In this document: positions 1 through 7,391 of the stretch, one piece after another
Layout of the letters: every line of letters starts with the position of its first letter
How positions within the stretch are numbered: the first letter of the stretch is position 1
NCBI RefSeq assembly: GCF_900013425.1
Contig: NZ_FBXK01000001.1
Coordinates: forward strand, 594,001 to 658,000
Length of the DNA stretch: 64,000 nt
Reading direction: 5' to 3'
DNA from: Sphingobium sp. Z007
Lineage (GTDB): Bacteria; Pseudomonadota; Alphaproteobacteria; Sphingomonadales; Sphingomonadaceae
Translations under genes and position numbers: made by a program
The notes under the pieces: model-generated
What the model saw: only the letters and a program-made list of their open reading frames with translations
Told to the model about the DNA's origin: nothing
The model's database searches: none

Positions 1-612
1 AACAGCAGCTATGCGAGCAGCAACGAATTCTGCCAACTGGTCGAACGTGACCCGACCGGCCAGCTCGTCGCTATCGCCCAGCCTTATCTGAACCTCGGCG
101 CACTAGACACCGACGGCGTCGATGTGCAGGTCAACTGGTCGCTGCGCCTGTCGGAAGCCGGCATTGGCGACGGATCGGGCAAAATCTACGCCTCGTCCGC
201 CATCGGCTGGCTGAACCATTATAAGGTTCAGACGCTGCCCGGTTCGGCGTCGCAGGATTTTGTCGGCACCAGCACGCCGGGCCGTCCGCTGCCCAAGTGG
301 AAGGCGTTGACGACCCTTGGCTACAGTTCCGACGTGTTCGGCATCGGTCTGCGCTGGCGCTATCAGGGCAAGCTGCGCGACATCAGCGCCATCACCTCGC
401 CCGCCACGGAACAGGTGGGGGTGAAGCCCTACAATCTGTTCGATGTCTTCTCGACCGTCGACATCAACGACAATCTGCAACTGCGCGGCGGCGTCACCAA
501 CCTGTTCGACAAGGCCATTCCCTTCGTCGCCAGTTCGCAGAACGGCACGGATGCCGGCACTTACGACATGGTCGGCCGCTCCTTCTATGTCGGCGCGAAG
601 TTCAAATTCTGA
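1..612 (+). CDS. TonB-dependent receptor, C-terminal fragment (cut by window edge)
   Basis: The frame is open from base 1 and ends at a TGA at 610-612, so only the last ~203 residues of the protein are present. The translation has the alternating pattern of outer-membrane beta-strands (for example RGGVTNLFDKAIP, a typical last-barrel-strand region of sphingomonad receptors) and ends in the aromatic terminus KFKF expected for an outer-membrane beta-barrel. The plug domain and TonB box lie outside the window. It is followed closely by shikimate dehydrogenase and dehydroshikimate dehydratase genes on the same strand. I therefore infer uptake of shikimate, quinate or a plant ester of them, but the substrate cannot be read from this fragment. 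Confidence 0.85.
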   Translation, partial: NSSYASSNEFCQLVERDPTGQLVAIAQPYLNLGALDTDGVDVQVNWSLRLSEAGIGDGSGKIYASSAIGWLNHYKVQTLPGSASQDFVGTSTPGRPLPKWKALTTLGYSSDVFGIGLRWRYQGKLRDISAITSPATEQVGVKPYNLFDVFSTVDINDNLQLRGGVTNLFDKAIPFVASSQNGTDAGTYDMVGRSFYVGAKFKF

Positions 613-673
613 TCGCTCCCCGGTCCCTGTCGTACCGCGATGGGGACCACTCCTTCTCATTGGATCGTCACCC

Positions 674-1543
674 TTGACCCAATCCCGCTCCGTCCCGCGC
701 TATCTTACCGGCCTGATCGGCCGCGACATCCAGGCGTCGATTACCCCGCGCCTGCACGAAAGCGAAGCGGATGCGCAGGGCGTCCGCCTCATCTACCGCC
801 TGTTCGATTTCGCGGCCGACGATATGGACGAAAGCGACCTGCCGGGCCTGCTCAATGCGCTGCAACGCGCCGGTTTTGCCGGCGTCAACGTCACCCACCC
901 TTATAAGCAGGCGGTCATCGCCCATCTTGACGATCTGTCCCCGCAAGCCGCGCAGATCGGTTCGGTCAACACCGTCGTCTTCCGCGATGGCCGCCGCATC
1001 GGCTACAATACCGACGTCACCGGCTTTGCCGAAAATCTCCGCACCGGCCTGCCGCAGGACGCCGCCATGACCCGCGTCGTCCAAATGGGCGCCGGCGGGG
1101 CAGGGGCCGCCACCGCCCATGCGCTGATGGACCTGGGCGTGGCGCAGCTTACCTTGTTCGATTCCGATGCGACGCGCGCCGCGACGCTCTGCAACGCGCT
1201 ATGCGCCGTGCATGGCGCTGGCCGCGCGATCGTGGGCGACGATCTCGCCGCATCGGTCGCCCAGGCCGACGGCATCGTCAACGCTACGCCCATGGGCATG
1301 GCCGTGCATCCCGGCTCGGCGATCCCGCGCGACCTGCTCGAACCCCGGCTGTGGGTCACCGACATCGTCTATTTCCCGCTCGAAACCCAGCTGTTGCGCG
1401 AGGCCCGGGCGGCAGGTTGCACCACCCTCGACGGCAGCGGCATGACCATCTTCCAGGCCGTCGGCGCGTTCCATCATTTCACGGGTCGCACCGCCGATCC
1501 GGCGCGCATGGGCGTCAATTTCCGCGCTGCACTAGAAAGCTGA
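674..1543 (+). CDS. Shikimate (quinate/shikimate) 5-dehydrogenase, probably catabolic and NAD-dependent
   Basis: About 289 residues, the usual AroE/YdiB size. The substrate-binding motif NVTHPYKQAV (catalytic Lys), SVNTVV and YNTDVTGF (catalytic Asp) are present, followed by the dinucleotide motif GAGGAGAA. The second beta-strand ends in LFDSD, with an acidic residue where NADP-using AroE proteins carry an NRT/R motif. This favours NAD and a catabolic role. The start is taken as TTG at 674 because the homologous part begins just after it; the frame is open upstream but that stretch is unrelated to the family. It lies between a TonB receptor and a 3-dehydroshikimate dehydratase, so the likely reaction is shikimate (or quinate) to the 3-dehydro compound. 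Confidence 0.85.
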   Translation: MTQSRSVPRYLTGLIGRDIQASITPRLHESEADAQGVRLIYRLFDFAADDMDESDLPGLLNALQRAGFAGVNVTHPYKQAVIAHLDDLSPQAAQIGSVNTVVFRDGRRIGYNTDVTGFAENLRTGLPQDAAMTRVVQMGAGGAGAATAHALMDLGVAQLTLFDSDATRAATLCNALCAVHGAGRAIVGDDLAASVAQADGIVNATPMGMAVHPGSAIPRDLLEPRLWVTDIVYFPLETQLLREARAAGCTTLDGSGMTIFQAVGAFHHFTGRTADPARMGVNFRAALES

Positions 1544-1565
1544 CCGAAATGGAGGAACGCCAATC

Positions 1566-3434
1566 ATGACCCTGCTATTCGGCATCGCCACCGTCTCGCT
1601 CAGCGGCACGCTGGAGGAAAAACTCCGCGCCGCGTCCGCCGCAGGCTTCGATGGCGTGGAGATTTTCGAAAACGACCTGATCGCCTCGCCGCTGCGCCCG
1701 CGCGACGTCCGCACGATGCTCGATGATCTTGGCCTGTCCTGCATGCTCTACCAGCCGTTCCGCGATTTCGAAGGGATGCCCGGCGCCATGCGCCAGCGCG
1801 CCTTCGACCGCGCAGCGGCAAAATTCGACTTGATGGGCGAGCTAGGCACGCGCCACATCCTGCTCTGCTCCAACTGCTCGCCCCATGCCCTGGGCGAACG
1901 CAACCGCATCGTCGCCGACTTCCAGCAACTGGGCGAACTCGCCGCCAGCTACGATATCATCGTTGGCTATGAAGCGCTCGCCTGGGGCCGCCATGTGTTC
2001 GACCATCGCGACGCCTGGGCGATCGTGGAGGCGGTCGATCATCCCCATGTCGGCATCATCCTCGACAGTTTCCATTCCTTGTCGCGGGGTATCCCCAGCG
2101 ACAGCATCCGCGCCATCCCCGGCGATAAGATCGCGTTCGTCCAGCTCGCCGACGCCCCGAAACTGGACATGGACCTCCTCTATTGGAGCCGCCACTTCCG
2201 CAACTTCCCTGGCCAAGGGGGCCTGCCGGTCGAAGCCTATGTCGCCGAAATATTGGCGACCGGCTATACAGGCCCGCTCAGCCTCGAAATCTTCAACGAC
2301 CGTTTCCGCGGCTGGTCCGCCGACCTGATCGCCGCCGACGGCCTGCGCTCGCTGCGCCATGTCGAGGATGCCGCGCTGCGCCTGCTCGATCGCCCGACCG
2401 CCGCGCCCGCGCCACCGCCCCATGTCCGGCCGGAATTTGTCGAATTTGCCGTCAGCGACGCGGACGTTCCGGCGCTCGAAGCGATGTTCGGCTCGCTCGG
2501 CTTCATCCGCACCGGCATCCACCCGGCCAAGGCGGTCAGCCGCTGGCAGGCCGGGTCGGTCAACCTCGTCATCAACGCCGAACCGCACGGCTTCGGCCAT
2601 AATTTCCACCAGACCCACGGCCCGTCCATCTGCGCCGTCGGCCTGGTCGTGCCGGACCGCGATGCCGTCGCCGCCCGCGCAGCACATCTGGGCATCCGCA
2701 CCGTCGATGACCAGGACGCACCCGGCAACCTCGCCTTCCCGGCACTGCGCGGCATCGGCGGCAGCCTCGTCTATCTGATCGGGGAAGGGGAGGCGAACGC
2801 CATGTGGGACGGCGAATTTGCCCCCACCGGCGCGGTCCATGACGACGCGCCGCTCGCCATCGATCATCTAGCCGCCGTCGTCCAGATCGAGGAATATCTA
2901 TCCTGGCAACTCTATTGGCGCTCGCTCTTCGGCTTGCAGCAAAGTTTCCAGGCCGACGTCATCGACCCGTCCGGCCTCGTCCTCAGCCAACCGCTCCAGT
3001 CCGCCGACGGTGCCCTGCGCGTCACCCTCAACGCCTCCGAAGCACTCGGCACATTGTCGTCGCGTTTCGTCGAACATAATCTGGGCGGCGGCTATCAGCA
3101 TATCGCCCTGTCCACGCCAGACCTGCTGGCAACCGCCGACCATATGGCGGGCAAGGGCGCCGACATCCTGCCGATCCCACCCAATTACCATGACGACATC
3201 GCCGCCCGCTTCGGTCTGGATCACCAGCGCGTTGCTGCCCTGACGGAGGCGCATATATTGTACGACGCCGACGGCTCCGGCGAATATTTACAACTCTACA
3301 GCCGCGCCTTCCGCAAGCGCTTCTTCTTCGAATTTGTCGAGCGCGACCATTATCAAGGCTATGGCGCGCCCAACGCCAGCATCCGCCTCGCCGCGCAGGA
3401 ACGCTATAAAAGCGCTGCTAACGATGTGGAATAA
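1566..3434 (+). CDS. 3-dehydroshikimate dehydratase, two-domain (QsuB/QuiC type)
   Basis: 622 residues, preceded by a good ribosome site (GGAGG, 1552-1556). Residues 1 to about 275 form a xylose-isomerase-like TIM barrel with candidate metal ligands in GYEALAWG, ILDSFHS and LEIFND. The rest resembles 4-hydroxyphenylpyruvate dioxygenase (two VOC repeats; late motifs GGGYQHIAL and GEYLQLYSR). This fusion is characteristic of bacterial dehydroshikimate dehydratases that make protocatechuate. The gene follows the shikimate dehydrogenase by 22 bp and is probably co-transcribed. Databases often label such proteins bifunctional isomerase/HPPD; the context favours the dehydratase call. The function of the C-terminal half is not shown by sequence alone. 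Confidence 0.85.
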   Translation: MTLLFGIATVSLSGTLEEKLRAASAAGFDGVEIFENDLIASPLRPRDVRTMLDDLGLSCMLYQPFRDFEGMPGAMRQRAFDRAAAKFDLMGELGTRHILLCSNCSPHALGERNRIVADFQQLGELAASYDIIVGYEALAWGRHVFDHRDAWAIVEAVDHPHVGIILDSFHSLSRGIPSDSIRAIPGDKIAFVQLADAPKLDMDLLYWSRHFRNFPGQGGLPVEAYVAEILATGYTGPLSLEIFNDRFRGWSADLIAADGLRSLRHVEDAALRLLDRPTAAPAPPPHVRPEFVEFAVSDADVPALEAMFGSLGFIRTGIHPAKAVSRWQAGSVNLVINAEPHGFGHNFHQTHGPSICAVGLVVPDRDAVAARAAHLGIRTVDDQDAPGNLAFPALRGIGGSLVYLIGEGEANAMWDGEFAPTGAVHDDAPLAIDHLAAVVQIEEYLSWQLYWRSLFGLQQSFQADVIDPSGLVLSQPLQSADGALRVTLNASEALGTLSSRFVEHNLGGGYQHIALSTPDLLATADHMAGKGADILPIPPNYHDDIAARFGLDHQRVAALTEAHILYDADGSGEYLQLYSRAFRKRFFFEFVERDHYQGYGAPNASIRLAAQERYKSAANDVE

Positions 3435-3512
3435 TGGCGGACCATAATGAGATCATGCCTCATTTTAGAGCATGATGACCTTACTGTGATCCGCTCGTCC
3501 TGAGTAGCCATT

Positions 3513-3582
3513 GAGCCTGTCGAAATGGCGTATCGAAGGATCGCGCGCGCGTGATGTTTCGATATTGGTCTTCGACAAGCTC
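3513..3582. repeat. Intergenic inverted repeat (CTGTCGAA / TTCGACAAG family)
   Basis: GAGCCTGTCGAA (3513-3524) pairs with TTCGACAAGCTC (3571-3582) with one mismatch, enclosing a 46-base loop. The element lies between two convergent genes. A related element is found at 56971-57030. Such sequences occur in intergenic regions of sphingomonads; a terminator or REP-like role is inference. Confidence 0.6.
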
Positions 3583-3636
3583 AGACCATACTCAACATGA
3601 ACGGGTTGGGTTACGTTAAAGTCATCAGACTCCAAT

Positions 3637-3727
3637 CGTCATTGCGAGCGTAGCGAACCAATCCAATGGCACGTCCTTGGATTGGTTGGGCGTCGCCCGC
3701 CTTCGGCCCGCTACGCTCGCTATGACG
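3637..3727. repeat. Nested intergenic inverted repeat (CGTCATTGCGAGCGTAGCG family)
   Basis: The outer arms, 19 nt at 3637-3655 and 3709-3727, match 18 of 19. The inner arms AACCAATCCAA (3656-3666) and TTGGATTGGTT (3677-3687) match perfectly. The result is a long cruciform or hairpin of about 90 nt. No coding capacity was seen. With the previous element it fills most of the 378-bp gap between the dehydratase and the MucR gene. Confidence 0.7.
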
Positions 3728-3812
3728 AGGCTAGACAACGTAAAGTCAGGCGTCGCTAGACACATGCTGACCGCAACGCGCCGCCCATCAGAACGGCGCG
3801 TCGCCCATAGCG

Positions 3813-4589
3813 TCAGGAAGTCGCGTCGGCCGTCCCGGTCTTGGCCGCCTTGATGCCCAGCTTCTTGCGCGGCGTCTTGGCCGGGCTTTTTGCCTTGACA
3901 GGTTCAGACGCCACAGCCGTGTCGACCGTGGGAGTGGGCGCCGCCGTCGCCGCCGTCGCCGCCTTGGGCTTGCGACCGGGCCTCTTAGCCGCGGGCTTTG
4001 GCGCCGCCTCCGCCTGCGCGTCCGCCTCGGCCGGATCGCTGGCGGGCTTGGGCGCAACCTTCCGCTTGGGGGCCGCAGCACCGGTCGGCGTCTTGCGGCT
4101 CACTTTAGGTTTCGGCGCAGCCGCTTCAGGCTTCGGCGCTGGCGCAACCGGCGGCGCTTCCGCCGCGGCCGCCGCTGCGGCGCGCGCCTGCGTCCCACGC
4201 TGGCCCAATCCCAGCTTCTGCGCCACTTCCCGGCGCTGTTCGGAATAGGCCTGCGCCACCATCGGATAGGACGCGGGCAATCCATAGCGTTCGCGATACT
4301 CGGCCGGGGTCAGGCCGTGCGTGGCCAAGTGCCGTTTCAGCGTCTTGTACGGCCGCCCGTCGATCAGGCTCAATATATGCTCACGCGACGCGATGCTCTT
4401 GCGCACGCTCACCGCCGGCACATGCTCGACCGTTTCGACTGGCTCAGGCGCAGTCTCAGCGATCAACGCGGCCCGCGTCGACTGGATCAACCCGGCCAAG
4501 TCTTCGCTGGAGACTGTGTTGTTGGCGACATAAGCGCTTAATAACTGGACGGTCAGGCTCGTATAATCGGGCTGTTCGGTATCGGCCAT
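3813..4589 (-). CDS. MucR/Ros-family regulator lacking zinc cysteines, with basic Ala/Pro/Lys tail
   Basis: 258 residues. The N-terminal ~140 match MucR/Ros: a helix-rich start (LLSAYVANNTVSSEDLAGLI), then DGRPYKTLKRHLATHGLTPAEYRERYGLP and YPMVAQAYSEQRREVAQKLGLG. In Ros the finger begins with C-x2-C (VCLECG); here the equivalent is LSLIDG, so both cysteines are absent although the KRHL core is kept. The remaining ~115 residues are low-complexity Ala/Pro/Lys with AT-hook-like RPGRKPK and histone-H1-like KSPAKTPRKK. Members of this family bind AT-rich promoters and act as global regulators. The gene is alone, convergent with the shikimate unit. The zinc-free finger is seen directly; DNA binding through the tail is inference. 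Confidence 0.85.
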   Translation of the reverse strand: MADTEQPDYTSLTVQLLSAYVANNTVSSEDLAGLIQSTRAALIAETAPEPVETVEHVPAVSVRKSIASREHILSLIDGRPYKTLKRHLATHGLTPAEYRERYGLPASYPMVAQAYSEQRREVAQKLGLGQRGTQARAAAAAAAEAPPVAPAPKPEAAAPKPKVSRKTPTGAAAPKRKVAPKPASDPAEADAQAEAAPKPAAKRPGRKPKAATAATAAPTPTVDTAVASEPVKAKSPAKTPRKKLGIKAAKTGTADATS

Positions 4590-4807
4590 GGAAACATCCT
4601 ATCCAGATAAGGTCGGGTCGCAGGCTTGGGATCGGCTGGCCCGATGGACCTTGTGCCCTCGTCCGGCGCTTTTGTCAAAATGCAGGTGACGGCATAGTCT
4701 ATCGGGCACCAATTCACGGATGAAGACTGATCCACATCATCTTCGGATACAGTCCCCAACTCGACATTGTTGACCCGATCAGACTTGGTCGCCAACATGT
4801 CCGGCCA

Positions 4808-6238
4808 TCAGGCCGCACCCGGCGATCCGCCCAGCGCCCTGACCAATGCGATGCTGGCGCGCATCCGTTCGATCTCGGCGCTGAGCAGCGCGCTCTGCGC
4901 ATCCAGCGCATCGGTCTGGGCAGTGACCACCTCCAGATAATCGGACGCGCCGTCGCGATAGCGGGTGAAGGCCAGGTCGCTGGTCCGCTGCGCCGCCTGC
5001 GCCGCATCGCGCTGATCCACCAACTGCAACGACAGATGGCGCAGCGCGGCGATGCCATCCTCCACCTGCCGGAACGCGCCCAGCACCGTATCGCGATACA
5101 GCGCCGCCTGCTCCTCATACTCCGCGCGAGACAGCGCAACCTGCGCCCGCCGCCGACCGCCATCGAAGACGGTCAACGCCGCCGCCAGCGGACCCAGCCC
5201 CCACACGCTGTTGGGCGTCGTCAGCAATGATCCATGCGTGGCTTGCCACCCACCACTCAACCCCAGCGTGAGCGAGGGGAAGAACGCCGCGCGCGCCACG
5301 CCGATCCGCGCATTATTGGCGAACATCCGCCGCTCGGCCGCCGCCACATCCGGCCGCCGCTGCAACAGGGTGGACGGCGCGCCGGTCGGAATGGCGGGCG
5401 CACCCAGCGTCTGCACCCGCGCAGGAATCGAAAAGTCGGACGCCACCGCCCCGGTCAGCGCCGCCAGTTCATGCTCGGTCGCGGCGCGATCATTGGCCAC
5501 CGCCGAAATCCGCGCCTTGGCGTTGCTCAACGTCGTGCGCGCGCGATTGACGTCGATGCCCGACGCGATCCCGCCCTCATGCCGCGTATCGGTCAATTGA
5601 TAGGCGCGCTCGAACGCCGCTACCGACCGGTGCAGCAGGTCCGCCTGCGCATCCAGCCCACGCAGCCGCGCATAGGCGTCCGCCACCGCCGCCTGCAAAC
5701 TCAGCCGCGCCGCCGCCAGATCGGCCTCGCTCGCCTGAGCATCCGCCCGCGCGGCCTTCACGCTGCTGCGGATGCGGCCCCACAGGTCCAATTCATAGTC
5801 GATCGCCCCGCCGATCGAAAAATCATTATAGGTCTGCGCGTCGCCATTGCCCTGGAACCGGTTGCCCGACACGCGCTGGCGCGCCGCATCGCCGCCCACG
5901 CGCACGGTCGGAATCAGGTCCGACCCCTCGACCCGCGCCACCGCCCGCGCCTGGTCATAGCGCGCCAGCGCCGCCGCCAGCGTAGGACTGGCCGCCTCCG
6001 CCCGCGCCTCCAGATCGTTCAACACCGGATCGCCAAACGCTTCCCACCACGGCCCGCGCGGGGCGGTGTCCATCGGCGTGGCGTCGGTCCAACCGGCCAT
6101 CTCCTTATAGGCTTGCGGCGCAGCGATCTGCGGCGGCTGATAGTCGGGCGCCATCGAACAGCCGCCCAGCAGCGCCAGCCCAAGACAGGCACCCGCGCGC
6201 CGCACCGACCTACGCACCCTTGCCACCGCTCTGCACAT
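4808..6238 (-). CDS. RND efflux outer-membrane lipoprotein, NodT/OprM family
   Basis: 476 residues. The N-terminus has a signal peptide and lipobox (LALLGGC), followed by the family signature SMAPDYQPPQ. It carries two outer-membrane-efflux repeats of long alpha-helical segments, for example LRGLDAQADLLHRSV and PTGAPSTLLQRRPDVAAAERRM, the latter a hallmark of OprM-type factors. It forms the outer-membrane channel of a tripartite pump. Its start overlaps the end of the adaptor gene by 29 bp, so the two are surely co-transcribed. Substrate range is not predictable from sequence. Confidence 0.93.
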   Translation of the reverse strand: MCRAVARVRRSVRRAGACLGLALLGGCSMAPDYQPPQIAAPQAYKEMAGWTDATPMDTAPRGPWWEAFGDPVLNDLEARAEAASPTLAAALARYDQARAVARVEGSDLIPTVRVGGDAARQRVSGNRFQGNGDAQTYNDFSIGGAIDYELDLWGRIRSSVKAARADAQASEADLAAARLSLQAAVADAYARLRGLDAQADLLHRSVAAFERAYQLTDTRHEGGIASGIDVNRARTTLSNAKARISAVANDRAATEHELAALTGAVASDFSIPARVQTLGAPAIPTGAPSTLLQRRPDVAAAERRMFANNARIGVARAAFFPSLTLGLSGGWQATHGSLLTTPNSVWGLGPLAAALTVFDGGRRRAQVALSRAEYEEQAALYRDTVLGAFRQVEDGIAALRHLSLQLVDQRDAAQAAQRTSDLAFTRYRDGASDYLEVVTAQTDALDAQSALLSAEIERMRASIALVRALGGSPGAA

Positions 6239-7391
6239 TCACCCTGTCGCCCGACCGGATCGAATCCGGCGGGGAATCGATCACCCGCTCGCCGGGCCTG
6301 ATCCCGCTCGCTACCAGCACCGTCGCGCCCTCGTCGCGGCCGATGGTGATAGGCCGCACGGTCACGCGGCTGTCGCGCCCGACCACCGCAACGGTCGGCC
6401 CGTCATTGCCATACAGGATCGCGCTGCCCGGTAGGCTGAGGCCGTTTCCGCCCCCTTGGCCGACATCGAAGCGCACTTGCGCGAACGCCCCCGGCTTCAA
6501 CGCCCGGTCGGGATTAGCCGCCTGCAACTCCACCAGCACCGCGCCCGATTGCGCATCAACCGCGCCTGCGCTGCGCGTCATCGTCGCGGTAAAGCTGCGG
6601 CCGGGAAACTCCGGCAGCGTCAGCATGGCCGGCATCCCCACCTTCACCTGCGCCGAATAGCCCTGCGGCACGCGCACATAGATGCGCATCCGGTGGATGT
6701 CGGACACGGTGAACAAAGGCTGCGACGCGGCATTGCCCGCCACCACCAGCGCGCCGATCTGCGCCGCCCGGCTCGTCACCACCCCGTCGAAGGGCGCGGC
6801 GAGCCGGGTGAAGCCCTGCAGCGCACGCAACCGCTTCACATTGGCCAGCGCCGCATTGGACAGCGCCGACTTCGCCGCCAGGTCGCCCGCCTTCTCGTCC
6901 GATTCCTGCTGCGACACGGCGTCCTTGGCCAGCATCACGCTCCACCGCTTGGCCGTCGTCCCCGCCAGCCGCTGGTTGGCCAGCGCCGTCTGATAATCCG
7001 CCTGCGCCTGCGCCAATTGCTGGTCGATCTCCGGCGCGTCCAGCACCGCGAGCGACTGGCCCGCCCGCACATTGTCGCCGATATCGGCCAGCCAGCGGCT
7101 GACATAGCCATTGGTCCGCGCATAAATGGCCGCGCTGTTATAGGCTTGGACATTGCCCGGCAGCACCAGCGCCCCGCCCTTGGCATCGCTCTGCGGCGAC
7201 ACGACAGCGACCGACGGGATCGCCGCCTTCTGCGCCGTATCGCGCAACTCATTGGTCGCGCTGATCCGGGTCGCCGCGCCGATCGCCACCGCCGCCAAAG
7301 CAATGACGCCCGCGCCGATCCCTACGCGCTTCAGCATCCGGCTGTCGGGACCGGTCGCGGTCATGTCTGGGGCGGGCTGATTATCCTGCAT
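6210..7391 (-). CDS. RND efflux periplasmic adaptor (membrane fusion protein)
   Basis: 393 residues: a short cytoplasmic start, one N-terminal membrane anchor (about residues 22-43), then the biotinyl-lipoyl halves (VQAYNSAAIYARTNGYVSRW and RLAAPFDGVVTSR) separated by an alpha-hairpin, and the beta-barrel domain (VPQGYSAQVKVGMPAMLTLP). It links the inner-membrane permease to the outer-membrane factor. It starts within the last 11 bp of the permease gene and overlaps the outer-membrane gene at its 3' end, giving the order permease-adaptor-channel rather than the common adaptor-permease order. Confidence 0.93.
   Translation of the reverse strand: MQDNQPAPDMTATGPDSRMLKRVGIGAGVIALAAVAIGAATRISATNELRDTAQKAAIPSVAVVSPQSDAKGGALVLPGNVQAYNSAAIYARTNGYVSRWLADIGDNVRAGQSLAVLDAPEIDQQLAQAQADYQTALANQRLAGTTAKRWSVMLAKDAVSQQESDEKAGDLAAKSALSNAALANVKRLRALQGFTRLAAPFDGVVTSRAAQIGALVVAGNAASQPLFTVSDIHRMRIYVRVPQGYSAQVKVGMPAMLTLPEFPGRSFTATMTRSAGAVDAQSGAVLVELQAANPDRALKPGAFAQVRFDVGQGGGNGLSLPGSAILYGNDGPTVAVVGRDSRVTVRPITIGRDEGATVLVASGIRPGERVIDSPPDSIRSGDRVNVQSGGKGA

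Noticed and set aside
3776..3801. Hairpin ACGCGCCG/CGGCGCGT as terminator of the mucR-like gene
   Set aside because: A stem of 8 bp is present but no T-tract follows on the minus strand, so intrinsic termination is not supported.
5234..6301. Plus-strand frame of 355 codons opposite the outer-membrane efflux gene
   Set aside because: Low-complexity Arg/Pro translation, complementary to a recognised NodT-family gene.
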